DNA of 64,000 nt from a bacterium (GCA_026224825.1 JAMFRO010000022.1:1-64000); one strand, 5' to 3'. Positions 1-7,674 are shown, counted from the stretch's first letter. Made by a program: numbers and translations. Notes: generated from the letters alone by a model not told the origin.

Positions 1-150
1 CCCCCCACCCCCGGCTTCCCCTCGCCCCGGCCCCCCCCCTCTGTCTCCCCCTCGTGGGCGGGGCCCCCCCCCCCCCCCCGCCCCGGGGGGGCGCCCCCCC
101 CGGCCGGGCGCCCCGGCGGGCCCCCCGCCCCCCCCCCCCCCCTTTTCCGT
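1..150. other. C/G homopolymer tract at the window edge, probable low-quality contig end
   Basis: Almost every base is C or G in long homopolymer runs with no coding structure, and normal mixed sequence begins near 140. This looks like a poor-quality read end or assembly artefact rather than biology. It makes the region upstream of the first gene unreliable for promoter calls. Confidence 0.6.
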
Positions 151-228
151 GGAAACACCCTCGCCCCCAGAACAGCCCCCTACGCCGGTGCGGATGACAA
201 GCCGCCGGGTGGCGGCTAAGGACGGGAA

Positions 229-1629
229 GTGACTGATTTTTCCGGGCAGGATGGCCTGCCGCCTCGCGCGCGCTATTGGGCTACGGCCGCCATTTGGCTG
301 GCTTTGCTTATGGCGGTGATTGATTCTTCCATTGCCAATGTGGCGTTGCCGACCATTGCGCGGGATTTGCACACGGCGGCTGCGACTTCCATCTGGGTCG
401 TCAACGCTTATCAGTTGGCCATTGTGGTTGCTTTGCTGCCGCTTGCTGCTTTGGGTGAGATTGTTACTTACAGGCGGGTTTTTCTGGCTGGGTTGCTGTT
501 GTTCGTGTTGGCTTCCATCGGCTGCTGCTGCGCGCGCTCGCTCCCGGCGTTAACCCTGGCCCGTGCTGTTCAGGGGTTGGGCGCTGCGGGAGTCATGGCG
601 GTTAATCCGGCTTTGGTGCGTTTTACCTATCCGGCGGCGCAGCTTGGCCGGGGCGTCGGGTTGAATGCACTGGTCATTTCCGTGGCCTCGGTTATCGGCC
701 CCAGCCTGGCCTCGCTCATCCTTGCGCACGCCTCCTGGCCCTGGCTTTTTGCCGTCAACGTGCCCACGGGGCTCGCCGCTCTGGCCGTCGGCATCTTTGC
801 GTTGCCGCGCAGCCCCAAATCCGGCGGCAGGCTGGATTTTGTGTCCACCTGCCTCAACGTGGCGGCCTATGGCGGCACCATATTGGGGCTTGATGTGCTG
901 ATGCGCGGTGGCGCTGTTCTGCCCGGTGCGGCCAGCCTCACCGCCGGCATAGGTGCTGGCTGGCTGCTCGTGCGCCGCTCATTGCCGCAGGCCCGTCCGC
1001 TCATTCCCATCGATTTGCTGCGCAACCGGCTGTTTGCCCTTAGCATCCTAACCTCTGTCGCTTCCTTTACCGCGCAGATGCTCGCCTTCGTCTCCCTGCC
1101 GTTCATGCTGCAGCTCGCCATGCATCATACTCAGGTTCAGACCGGGCTGCTGATGACCGCCTGGCCGCTGGCGGTGGGCGTGGCTGCCCCTGTGGCCGGG
1201 CGGCTGGCCGACCGCTACCCTGCCGCGCTGTTGGGTGGTTTCGGCTTGGGGCTGTTGGGGGCGGGGCTCTTCCTCCTCGCCGCCATGCCGCCCGATGCGG
1301 CAAACGGGACGATCGTCTGCGGCATGGCGCTCTGCGGCCTGGGTTTCGGGTTTTTCCAGGCTCCTAACAACCGCACTTTGCTTTCCGCAGCACCCCGGTC
1401 GCGCACGGGTGCTGCTGGCGGGCTGCTCGCCAGCGCCCGGCTCACCGGGCAGACGTCCGGCGCCACGTTGGCGGCCATATTATTAGGGCTGGGCACGGTA
1501 GGGCTAAGTTGGTCGCTATGGCTCGGCGGCGCCATTGCGCTGGTCGGCGCCGGCGTCAGCCTGTCGCGCCTCAAACTCAGCCCGCCAGCAGAAACCCCAG
1601 CGCCTCCTCGCAAGGCTGCTCCACCTTGA
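229..1629 (+). CDS. MFS transporter, DHA2 (EmrB/QacA-like) drug exporter
   Basis: A 466-residue, very hydrophobic protein with roughly 14 predicted membrane segments, the size expected for the 14-TM DHA2 drug:H+ antiporters. The first helix carries the family-like stretch AVIDSSIANVALPTIA followed by SIWVVNAYQLA, typical of EmrB/QacA/SmvA proteins in the inner membrane. The start is GTG with a purine-rich stretch (GGACGGGA) just upstream. The 3' end overlaps the convergent sirtuin gene by 53 bp. Substrate cannot be read from sequence, and no membrane-fusion partner or regulator is visible because the window begins here. Confidence 0.88.
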   Translation: MTDFSGQDGLPPRARYWATAAIWLALLMAVIDSSIANVALPTIARDLHTAAATSIWVVNAYQLAIVVALLPLAALGEIVTYRRVFLAGLLLFVLASIGCCCARSLPALTLARAVQGLGAAGVMAVNPALVRFTYPAAQLGRGVGLNALVISVASVIGPSLASLILAHASWPWLFAVNVPTGLAALAVGIFALPRSPKSGGRLDFVSTCLNVAAYGGTILGLDVLMRGGAVLPGAASLTAGIGAGWLLVRRSLPQARPLIPIDLLRNRLFALSILTSVASFTAQMLAFVSLPFMLQLAMHHTQVQTGLLMTAWPLAVGVAAPVAGRLADRYPAALLGGFGLGLLGAGLFLLAAMPPDAANGTIVCGMALCGLGFGFFQAPNNRTLLSAAPRSRTGAAGGLLASARLTGQTSGATLAAILLGLGTVGLSWSLWLGGAIALVGAGVSLSRLKLSPPAETPAPPRKAAPP

Positions 1630-2383
1630 ACGCGAGCAGACCATCCGCCCGCGTGCGCCCGATATTGACCGCCACGATGGGCTTGCCCGCCTGCGCCGCC
1701 GCCCGCACGAAGCGGAAGCCGGACCAGACCATGAGCGAAGATCCCACAACCAGCACGGCATCGGCTTGGGCGAGGTGGTTTGTCGCGGCCTCTACCCGTT
1801 CCTGCGGTACGTTCTCGCCATAAAACACCACATCCGGCTTCATCACCCCGCCGCATTCCTGGCACGCCGGCACGGCGAATGAGGAGAAATCCGTCTCGAC
1901 ATCCGCATCGCCATCCGGCGCATTTACGCCGTCCAGCCCGCCCCAGCCGGGATTGAGGCGCTCTAGCTGCGCCTGAAATTCCGTCCTGGGCACGCGCCGC
2001 TCACACACCATGCAGCGCACTTCATCCAGCCGCCCATGCAGATCGATCACGTTTCTGCTTCCCGCCGCCTGATGCAGCCGGTCGACATTCTGGGTGAGCA
2101 GCACCTCGCATTTGCCCATCTGCTCCAGCCGGGCCAGCGCCCGGTGCGCCCCATTCGGCCGTGCCTGGCCAAAATGCCGCCAGCCGACCATGCTGCGCGC
2201 CCAATACCGCCGCCGCGCCGCCGCATCGCCCATGAACACCTGGTAGGTCATCGGCTGCGCCCGCTTCCACTGGCCTGCTTCATCCCGGTAGTCCGGCAGT
2301 CCCGAATTCGTGCTGCACCCGGCGCCGGTGAGCACGAACAGCCGGCGGTGGCCCTCGATAAATTCCTGCAGTGACATCTTCAT
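1577..2383 (-). CDS. Sir2-family NAD-dependent protein deacetylase (sirtuin)
   Basis: A 268-residue sirtuin that removes acyl groups from lysines using NAD+. The NAD-binding motif [16 protein letters not shown] lies at residues 19-34, QNVDRLH at 98-104 and the catalytic histidine in LHGR at about 116. Two Cys pairs (CMVC near 124-127 and CQEC later) would bind the structural zinc. It has the longer zinc-module layout of class II/SIRT4-like bacterial sirtuins rather than the short CobB form. It is convergent with the MFS gene and divergent from argB, so it is probably transcribed alone. Confidence 0.92.
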   Translation of the reverse strand: MKMSLQEFIEGHRRLFVLTGAGCSTNSGLPDYRDEAGQWKRAQPMTYQVFMGDAAARRRYWARSMVGWRHFGQARPNGAHRALARLEQMGKCEVLLTQNVDRLHQAAGSRNVIDLHGRLDEVRCMVCERRVPRTEFQAQLERLNPGWGGLDGVNAPDGDADVETDFSSFAVPACQECGGVMKPDVVFYGENVPQERVEAATNHLAQADAVLVVGSSLMVWSGFRFVRAAAQAGKPIVAVNIGRTRADGLLAFKVEQPCEEALGFLLAG

Positions 2384-2437
2384 GCGGCCACCTTAACCCG
2401 GTTCACTTCGCCGCGCATTCGTGGCAAGGAGCCGGGC

Positions 2438-3337
2438 ATGAGCATGAGCACCGACACCATCAAAGCCGCCGCGCATGAGGCCCATATTGTCGCCAAAGCG
2501 CTCCCGTATCTGCGCCGCTACGCCGGGGCTACCATTGTGGTGAAGTACGGCGGGCATGCCATGGAAGGCGCGCTCGCCAATGAGTTCGGCCGCGATATCG
2601 CGCTGCTGAAACAGGTCGGTATCAATCCTGTCATTGTTCATGGTGGCGGGCCGCAGATTAACGCTATGCTAAAGCGCCTTGATATTGAAAGTAATTTTAT
2701 CAACGGCCTGCGCGTTACCGATGAGGCCATGGTCGAGGTGGTGGAGATGGTCCTGGCCGGGACGGTCAACAAGCAGGTGGCCAGCCTCATCAACCAGGCT
2801 GGCGCCTTAGCCGTTGGTATTTCAGGAAAAGATGGCGGGCTTATCCGCGCCCGCAAACTCCGCCGCACCTATAAGGACCCGGATTCTGAAATCGAGGAGG
2901 TGCTCGACCTCGGCTTTGTTGGTGAGCCCGCCTTTATCGACACGCGCGTCATCCACGCCCTCACCGGCGCCGGGCTTATCCCCGTTATCGCCCCGGTCGG
3001 CACCGGCGATGATGGCGAGACCTATAACATAAACGCCGACACCGCTGCCGGCGCCATTGCCGGCGCGCTTAACGCTCAGCGCCTGCTGATGCTGACCGAT
3101 GTGCCGGGTGTTTTGAGTAAAGACAAGGAGTTGCTGACAGATTTGAGCATGGCCCGGGTGCACGAGCTGATCGCCGATGGGACCATTTCCGGCGGGATGA
3201 TCCCTAAAGTGGAAACCTGTATGGAAGCCGTTACTTTGGGTGTGAAGGGGGCTACCATCCTTGATGGCCGTGTGCCGCATGCGCTGCTGTTGGAGTTGTT
3301 CACCGAGGGTGGGATTGGGACGATGATACATAAGTAA
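2438..3337 (+). CDS. argB: Acetylglutamate kinase
   Basis: A 299-residue amino-acid kinase that phosphorylates N-acetyl-L-glutamate, the second step of arginine synthesis, in the cytoplasm. Visible signatures are VVKYGGHAM near residues 34-42, the substrate loop VHGGGPQI, and SGGMIPKVE near the C-terminus. The N-terminal helix (about 30 residues) is the form seen in arginine-sensitive hexameric enzymes, so feedback inhibition is plausible. The ATG follows an AAGGAG site. A second in-frame ATG two codons later is also possible. The gene stands alone and a hairpin repeat begins at its stop codon. Confidence 0.96.
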   Translation: MSMSTDTIKAAAHEAHIVAKALPYLRRYAGATIVVKYGGHAMEGALANEFGRDIALLKQVGINPVIVHGGGPQINAMLKRLDIESNFINGLRVTDEAMVEVVEMVLAGTVNKQVASLINQAGALAVGISGKDGGLIRARKLRRTYKDPDSEIEEVLDLGFVGEPAFIDTRVIHALTGAGLIPVIAPVGTGDDGETYNINADTAAGAIAGALNAQRLLMLTDVPGVLSKDKELLTDLSMARVHELIADGTISGGMIPKVETCMEAVTLGVKGATILDGRVPHALLLELFTEGGIGTMIHK

Positions 3338-3374
3338 AAAGGGCCGCTTTTTGAAAAAAAGCATTAAAAACTTT
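3335..3374. repeat. Stop-codon-proximal dispersed hairpin repeat (argB copy, interrupted)
   Basis: Starting at the argB stop, AAAAAGGGCCGCTTTTTG is followed by AAAAAAAGC and AAAAACTTT. Similar copies begin at the metK stop (15586) and, reversed, at the moaB stop (8636-8660). The self-complementary GCCGCTTTTT/AAAAAAGC(GGC) could act as a terminator. In this copy the continuation TTTTG lies about 700 bp away at 4081-4085 because an element has inserted. Confidence 0.6.
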
Positions 3375-3397
3375 GGTAACAATATACTTGGCTAAGT
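3375..3397. repeat. Left terminal inverted repeat of element 1
   Basis: A 23-bp arm matching the reverse complement of 4053-4075 at 22 positions (the mismatch is position 6, C versus T). The first 19 bases match the ends of element 2 at 15 positions. Confidence 0.85.
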
Positions 3398-3444
3398 AAA
3401 TTCCTTCTCATCGCTAACATACGATCAAAAATCGGAGATATAGG

Positions 3445-4035
3445 GTGCAAAAACGTCGCGGACCGGTCACCGCTGCGGAATTAGCGGCACGACTTGAGGC
3501 GGACCCTGATTGGGTTGCTCGTCGGGATGCACGGGAGCGGGACCGGGCACAACGTGAACAACAGTCACATATTGAGCAAGCTCCCTTATTAAGTGATCTC
3601 CAGGCTATCGGAATCGTCGTCAATAATGTGTGGAATTTAGTGAACACGGCAACGCCGTATCCCCAAGCTTTGCCTATTCTTTTAAGGCACCTTTCGAAAC
3701 AGTACAGTGAGCGCACTTTGGAGGGGATTGCACGCGCCCTTGCGGTAAAAGATGCACGGCTTATCGCGTGGGATCATTTGATCGCCAGTCTCCGTAAAAA
3801 GCTCTTTCCAAAAGAGCCAAATGACGCGATTATGGTAGCAATAGCAGCCATGGCACGTCCAACAGACCTCGAATGTCTAATCGACCTAATAAAAGACGAG
3901 TCTCTTGGGTCCTGCCGTATCTTTCTGGTCCGCAATTTGATGCGCTCAAAGCGGCAGGAAGCTCGGAACGTGCTTTTATCCCTTCGAGATGACCCCGACT
4001 TGAAGAGAGAGATTGCTGCTCGGCTTAAGGTGTAA
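3445..4035 (+). CDS. Hypothetical HEAT-repeat-like protein, cargo of element 1
   Basis: A 196-residue protein with no signal peptide or membrane segment. The N-terminus (AELAARLEADPDWVARRDA followed by a charged Arg/Glu/Gln stretch) is probably helical or coiled. Residues of about 70-190 read as paired amphipathic helices (YPQALPILLRHL, LEGIARALAV, MVAIAAMARPTDLECLI), resembling HEAT/ARM solenoids. This resembles uncharacterised bacterial helical-repeat proteins, but no function can be assigned. The start is GTG with GGAG eight bases upstream. It is the only gene of the element, lies entirely within its inverted repeats, and is more AT-rich than neighbouring genes, all consistent with transfer. 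Confidence 0.75.
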   Translation: MQKRRGPVTAAELAARLEADPDWVARRDARERDRAQREQQSHIEQAPLLSDLQAIGIVVNNVWNLVNTATPYPQALPILLRHLSKQYSERTLEGIARALAVKDARLIAWDHLIASLRKKLFPKEPNDAIMVAIAAMARPTDLECLIDLIKDESLGSCRIFLVRNLMRSKRQEARNVLLSLRDDPDLKREIAARLKV

Positions 4036-4052
4036 CATGCAGATCGGCATTC

Positions 4053-4075
4053 ACTTAGCCAAGTATATTATTACC
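4053..4075. repeat. Right terminal inverted repeat of element 1
   Basis: Reverse complement of the left arm with one mismatch. It is followed immediately by the second copy of the 8-bp target duplication AAAACTTT (4076-4083). Confidence 0.85.
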
Positions 4076-4095
4076 AAAACTTTTGTTATTAATGA

Positions 4096-4275
4096 GTTAG
4101 TTGGTATTTTAACCGCTGCCTGTTAGATGGGCAGATCCCTTTCCGCATCTCCATCTTCCTGGCTTTGCCGATTGCCAGCATTGATGAACTGGTGCTCAGC
4201 GCGAAATTGCGCGAGATTGGGCATGAAGAGGGCGAGACCGCCCGCAGCGTGGAGCAACACCAGATACATGGCTGA
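4096..4275 (+). pseudogene. Gene remnant: C-terminal coding fragment upstream of arsC
   Basis: An open frame begins after a TGA at 4093 and ends at TGA 4273-4275, overlapping the arsC start. It reads as ordinary protein (for example FRISIFLALPIASIDELVL, then SAKLREIGHEEGETARSVEQ) but has no ATG, GTG or TTG with a ribosome site near its beginning. It is probably the tail of a gene whose 5' part has been lost between argB and arsC. The parent family is not recognised. The call rests on composition only. Confidence 0.35.
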
Positions 4276-4609
4276 AGTTACGATATATTTTAACCCGAAA
4301 TGTGGTACGGCGCGGAACACTCTGGCGCTGATCCGCGAGGCCGGGATTGAGCCCGAGATTATTGATTATATAAAAACCCCGCTGAGCCGGGCGCAGCTTG
4401 CCAAGCTCGCCAAACTCACCGGCGGCGCTGCTGTTCTGCTCCGCGAGAAAGAGGCTTTGGCCGTGGAGCTGGGGCTGAAGGGGGCTACCGATGCCGTGAT
4501 TCTGGACGCCATTGCCGCGCATCCTATCCTGCTCAACCGCCCGGTGGTGGTGACGCCCAAGGGCGCCAAACCCTGCCGGCCGGCGGAGCTGGTTAAGGAT
4601 TTGCTGTAA
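4268..4609 (+). CDS. arsC: Arsenate reductase, ArsC glutaredoxin-dependent (Spx/ArsC fold)
   Basis: A 113-residue ArsC-family protein. The N-terminus TIYFNPKCGTARNTL carries the nucleophilic Cys12, and the family signature HPILLNRPVVVTPKGAK is near the C-terminus. Family members reduce arsenate to arsenite with glutathione and glutaredoxin, although some ArsC-like proteins have other or unknown roles. The ATG at 4268 is chosen because family members begin just before this motif and an upstream in-frame extension (from 4127) lacks protein-like sequence. It is separate from the arsRPC operon 2 kb away, so it may be constitutive or have a different substrate. Confidence 0.82.
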   Translation: MAEVTIYFNPKCGTARNTLALIREAGIEPEIIDYIKTPLSRAQLAKLAKLTGGAAVLLREKEALAVELGLKGATDAVILDAIAAHPILLNRPVVVTPKGAKPCRPAELVKDLL

Positions 4610-4610
4610 C

Positions 4611-4808
4611 TTAAGCGCAGGCGGCGAAGTCAGGCTCGAAATGCGAAAAAACCTGCCGGGGAGCAGAAACAAAATCCAGCTCCCAGGGGCGGATGTCCGC
4701 GGGCTGGGCGGCGGCGAACAGCTCTGCCACCTGCGCGGCGCAGACCAAAGCCATGCAGAGGCAGCCGAAGATCGAGGCCAGGCCGGTGATGATGGTGATG
4801 TCGAACAT
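4611..4808 (-). CDS. Small hypothetical protein with one hydrophobic segment
   Basis: A 65-residue open frame starting at ATG 4808 with GAAGGA upstream. Residues of about 3-33 are hydrophobic (ITIITGLASIFGCLCMALV) and could form one membrane segment. The C-terminal half is polar with the stretch DIRPWELDFVSAPRQVF. It lies 23 bp downstream of the radical SAM gene on the same strand and may be co-transcribed. The family is not recognised. A longer frame upstream overlaps the radical SAM gene and is less likely. Confidence 0.45.
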   Translation of the reverse strand: MFDITIITGLASIFGCLCMALVCAAQVAELFAAAQPADIRPWELDFVSAPRQVFSHFEPDFAACA

Positions 4809-4831
4809 TGCTGTGGTTCCTTCTCTAAATC

Positions 4832-5938
4832 TTAGAACAGGCTCATTTGCGCCGGGGATGATTTGACGCTGGGGAGTGAAAACTGGCCGCAATCGAGGCT
4901 GGCGCCGCCGCCTTCCAGCCCGAATTGTTTGACGGCGCGGTTAAAGCGCTGGTGCAGCATATCGGCATAGGGGCCGGAGCCTGCGAAACGGGAGTGGTAA
5001 TCCGCGTCGTTGAGTTTGCCGGCGCGGCTCTGGCGGATCAGGCTCAGTACATGGGCGGCGCGGTCCGGCAGGTGTTTTTCCAGCCAGTCGGTGAACAGGG
5101 CACCCAGCTCATGCGGCAGGCGCAGCAGCACGGTATGTGCGCTTTGCGCCCCGGCTTTTGCGGCTTGTTCCAGAATGTTTTCCAATTCGGCATCGTTCAC
5201 CCCGGGGATCATCGGCGAGGCCATGACGCCGACTGGAATTCCGGCCTCTCGCAGTTCACGTAGCGCGGCCAGCCGCCGGGCGGGTGAGGCGGCGCGGGGT
5301 TCCATGGCGCGGGCCAGCACGGGGTCCAGCGTGGTGATGGAAATATGCACTTTCGCCAGGCCTTTGGCGGCCATGCGGCGCAGAATATCGGCATCGCGCA
5401 GCACGCCGGCGGATTTGGTGACGATGCCGACGGGGTTGCCGAAGCGTTCCAGCACTTCCAGCACGGAACGGGTGATGGAGAGGGTGCGTTCCACCGGCTG
5501 GTAGGGGTCGGTATTGGAGCCGAGGACGATGACGGAAGGTTTGTAACTGGCTTTAGAGAGTTCTTTTTCCAGCAATTTCGCGGCTTCGGGTTTGAAGACG
5601 ATCTTGGTTTCGAAATCCAGCCCGGCGGAGAAGCCGAGATAGGCGTGGCTGGGGCGGGCGAAGCAATAGATGCAGCCGTGCTCGCAGCCCCGGTAAGGGT
5701 TTACGCTTTGGGAGAAGGGGAGATCGGGTGAATCGTTACGGGCGATGATGGTGCGGGTGTTGTCGCGGATTAAACTGGTGCGGGGGCGGGTTTCTTCCTC
5801 GGGCAGGTCCCAGCCGTCATCGAAGGCTTCCACCCGCGCGGTTTCGAACCGGTTGGGTGGATTGACGGCGGTACCGCGCCCTTTGATGGCGCCCGGTATA
5901 TCTCTGGTCTTGACCTGCACTCGTGAAACTGCTGACAT
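4832..5938 (-). CDS. PA0069-family radical SAM protein (SplB-like)
   Basis: A 368-residue radical SAM enzyme. The [4Fe-4S]-binding motif is CEHGCIYC (Cys85, Cys89, Cys92), preceded by the family-typical SVNPYRGC and followed by FARPSHAY. IVLGSNTDPYQPVE is characteristic of the spore-photoproduct-lyase-like Rv2578c/PA0069 group. Substrate is unknown for this family. The ATG at 5938 is preferred over an upstream start at 5995 because GGAG lies eight bases before it and homologues begin near here. It runs opposite to arsC and away from the arsenic operon. Confidence 0.85.
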   Translation of the reverse strand: MSAVSRVQVKTRDIPGAIKGRGTAVNPPNRFETARVEAFDDGWDLPEEETRPRTSLIRDNTRTIIARNDSPDLPFSQSVNPYRGCEHGCIYCFARPSHAYLGFSAGLDFETKIVFKPEAAKLLEKELSKASYKPSVIVLGSNTDPYQPVERTLSITRSVLEVLERFGNPVGIVTKSAGVLRDADILRRMAAKGLAKVHISITTLDPVLARAMEPRAASPARRLAALRELREAGIPVGVMASPMIPGVNDAELENILEQAAKAGAQSAHTVLLRLPHELGALFTDWLEKHLPDRAAHVLSLIRQSRAGKLNDADYHSRFAGSGPYADMLHQRFNRAVKQFGLEGGGASLDCGQFSLPSVKSSPAQMSLF

Positions 5939-6047
5939 GTTCACGCTCCGTTCTGGCCCGATTAAGGGCAAAGCGGGATGTCTTGTCAAGAACAAAATGA
6001 GAACAAATTTTGCGGTTGGGGGTGGTGGTCTGGGGGCTGCCGGGTTT

Positions 6048-6110
6048 GACGTTATTAGATGTTTGCATGATGTTATTAGATGTTTGCACGACGATATTAG
6101 ATGTTTGTCA
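6048..6110. repeat. Three tandem 21-bp repeats upstream of arsR
   Basis: Three direct copies occupy 6048-6068, 6069-6089 and 6090-6110, with core TTAGATGTTTG and an overall unit GAYGNTATTAGATGTTTGCA. The 21-bp period equals two helical turns, so repeated protein-binding sites are possible. There are no spacers, so this is not a CRISPR. It lies about 100 bp upstream of arsR and 110 bp upstream of the divergent radical SAM gene. Confidence 0.85.
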
Positions 6111-6182
6111 TGACGAAATGGGGTTGATGGACAGTATGGGCTGGACCGGTCGCGGGTGATCCGGGTTTTCTATTGACCCCCT

Positions 6183-6210
6183 CCATATTTCCGTGAATAT
6201 GGAAATATGG
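6183..6210 (+). promoter_or_regulatory. Probable ArsR operator and promoter overlapping the arsR start codon
   Basis: A perfect 10-bp inverted repeat CCATATTTCC / GGAAATATGG (6183-6192 and 6201-6210, 8-bp spacer) covers the arsR ATG at 6207. A TTGACC at 6173-6178 is a good -35 box, which would place the -10 near 6195-6201 and the transcript start at or next to the ATG. This is consistent with ArsR autorepression and a leaderless message. Confidence 0.6.
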
Positions 6211-6557
6211 AAAAAATCGACGCCATTACCGCTCTTGCGGCACTCGCACAGGAAACGCGCCTCGATGTATTCCGGCTTTTGGTGCAGGCCGGGGCAAAGG
6301 GGGTGCCGGCGGGGCAGATTGCCGAGACGCTGAGCCTGCCCTCCGCCACGCTGTCCTTTCATCTGAACCAGCTCAAGAATGCCGGGCTTATCAATTTCCG
6401 CCGCGAAAGCCGGTCTTTGATTTATGCGGCTGAATATGCGGCCATGAACGGGCTGCTGGCGTATCTGACGGAGAATTGCTGCCAGGGGGGTAAGGCTGGT
6501 TGTGGCACCGTGGTTTGTGACACAGCCGTGCTCGGCAAGACGGAAGAGGCCGGTTGA
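6207..6557 (+). CDS. arsR: ArsR-family arsenic-responsive repressor
   Basis: A 116-residue winged-helix repressor of the ArsR/SmtB family. It begins with LAALAQETRLDVFRLLV and has the recognition-helix region SLPSATLSFHLNQLKNAGL at about 43-61. The classic As(III) site in the recognition helix (ELCVCDL) is absent. A C-terminal cluster Cys91-Cys92, Cys99 and Cys104 instead resembles the alternative As(III) sites of other ArsR subtypes. It is the first gene of arsR-aqpS-arsC and its stop overlaps the next start by one base. An inverted repeat covers its start codon, so autoregulation is likely. Confidence 0.9.
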   Translation: MEKIDAITALAALAQETRLDVFRLLVQAGAKGVPAGQIAETLSLPSATLSFHLNQLKNAGLINFRRESRSLIYAAEYAAMNGLLAYLTENCCQGGKAGCGTVVCDTAVLGKTEEAG

Positions 6558-7279
6558 TGCTGGATCGGGAATTGCTCCGGCGTGTTGCCGCGGAGGCTCT
6601 TGGCACCGGTTTTCTGGTGGCGACCGTGGTCGGCTCCGGCATCATGGCGCAGTCGCTCACGCATGATATAGCGCTCGCTTTGCTGGGCAACACCATTGCC
6701 ACGGGGGCGATGCTTGTTGTCCTCATCACAATTCTCGGCCCCATTTCAGGCGCGCATTTCAACCCGGCGGTGTCGCTCGTCTTCGCGGTGCGGCGTGTTC
6801 TGCCGCTGCGTGAGGCGGTGCTGTATATGGTGGCCCAGATCATCGGTGGTATCCTCGGCACAATGCTGGCGCAGTTGATGTTTGCGCTGCCGATCATCGA
6901 TGTTTCGATGAAAGCGCGTACCGGTGAGGCGCAATGGCTTTCGGAGTTCGTCGCGACATTCGGTTTGATCGCCACGATACTCGCGGGTATTCGTTTCGAA
7001 CCTAAGGCGGTTCCCTGGCTTGTCGGGCTTTATATAACCGCCGCCTATTGGTTTACCGCCTCCACCTCATTCGCCAATCCCGCCGTGGCCATCGCACGCT
7101 CCCTGACCAATAGTTTTTCCGGCATAAGTCCGGTTGATCTGCCCGGCTTTATCGCGGCTGAATTGGTTGGCGCCGTTGCGGCTTTGGCGGTGATGGGCTG
7201 GCTGCTTGCGCCGGTGGGGGCCGGTAAGATTCAGCCGCCGGCGGCGGCCGGCAAGATTCAGGAGGAGTCTACGCTATGA
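6557..7279 (+). CDS. aqpS: Aquaglyceroporin-type MIP channel, probable arsenite channel
   Basis: A 240-residue major intrinsic protein with six predicted membrane helices and two NPA boxes: HFNPAVSL (NPA 69-71) and FANPAVAIAR (174-176). Position between arsR and arsC matches the Sinorhizobium-type operon in which AqpS lets internally made arsenite leave down its gradient. Transport direction and substrate here are inferred from context. The ATG at 6557 overlaps the arsR TGA by one base and is preferred over the TTG codon just before it. The 3' end overlaps arsC by 4 bp, indicating translational coupling. Confidence 0.9.
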   Translation: MLDRELLRRVAAEALGTGFLVATVVGSGIMAQSLTHDIALALLGNTIATGAMLVVLITILGPISGAHFNPAVSLVFAVRRVLPLREAVLYMVAQIIGGILGTMLAQLMFALPIIDVSMKARTGEAQWLSEFVATFGLIATILAGIRFEPKAVPWLVGLYITAAYWFTASTSFANPAVAIARSLTNSFSGISPVDLPGFIAAELVGAVAALAVMGWLLAPVGAGKIQPPAAAGKIQEESTL

Positions 7280-7674
7280 GTGTTACGATCTATCATAACC
7301 CTGATTGTGGAACGTCGCGGAATACGCTGGCGATGATCCGTGCTACTGGCATTGAACCCGATATCATCGAGTATCTCAAAACACCGCCGAGCCGGGATAA
7401 ACTCGTTGAGTTGATCGCGGGTATGGGGATTCCGGTGCGTGAGCTGTTGCGTGAGAAGGGAACGCCTTATGCGGCGCTGGGTCTGGCTGATTTGAAATGG
7501 ACGGATGAGGAGTTGCTGGATTTCATGCTGGCACATCCAATTCTCATCAACCGGCCGATTGTCGTTACGCCGAAAGCTGTGCGGTTGTGCCGTCCATCTG
7601 AGCTGGTTCTGGATATCCTCGATCAGCGTCTTTCAGTGGATTTCATCAAAGAGGACGGCGACATTGTGAGGTGA
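7276..7674 (+). CDS. arsC: Arsenate reductase (glutaredoxin type)
   Basis: A 132-residue ArsC with TIYHNPDCGTSRNTL (nucleophile Cys11) and HPILINRPIVVTPKAVRLCR near 94-113. It reduces arsenate to arsenite using glutathione/glutaredoxin. It is the last gene of arsR-aqpS-arsC and overlaps aqpS by 4 bp. Compared with the ArsC at 4268 it has a normal-length C-terminal tail and operon context, so it is the likelier resistance enzyme. No ArsB or Acr3 efflux pump follows, so the channel would have to export the product. Confidence 0.93.
   Translation: MSVTIYHNPDCGTSRNTLAMIRATGIEPDIIEYLKTPPSRDKLVELIAGMGIPVRELLREKGTPYAALGLADLKWTDEELLDFMLAHPILINRPIVVTPKAVRLCRPSELVLDILDQRLSVDFIKEDGDIVR

Larger units (their letters stand above)
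3375..4075. mobile_element. Transposase-less inverted-repeat element 1 (701 bp) carrying one gene
   Basis: The ends are inverted repeats: the left arm 3375-3397 begins GGTAACAATATACTTGGCT and the right arm 4053-4075 is its reverse complement with 22 of 23 matches. Exact 8-bp direct repeats AAAACTTT flank it (3367-3374 and 4076-4083), the signature of a transposition target duplication. The only gene inside is 3445-4035 and nothing resembles a transposase. Removing the element and one target copy rebuilds the hairpin repeat found after metK. It is visibly more AT-rich than its surroundings. A second element with related ends lies at 16488-17050. Confidence 0.85.

Noticed and set aside
6048-6110. 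Possible CRISPR array upstream of arsR
   Set aside because: The three repeats are directly adjacent with no unique spacers, and no cas gene is nearby.
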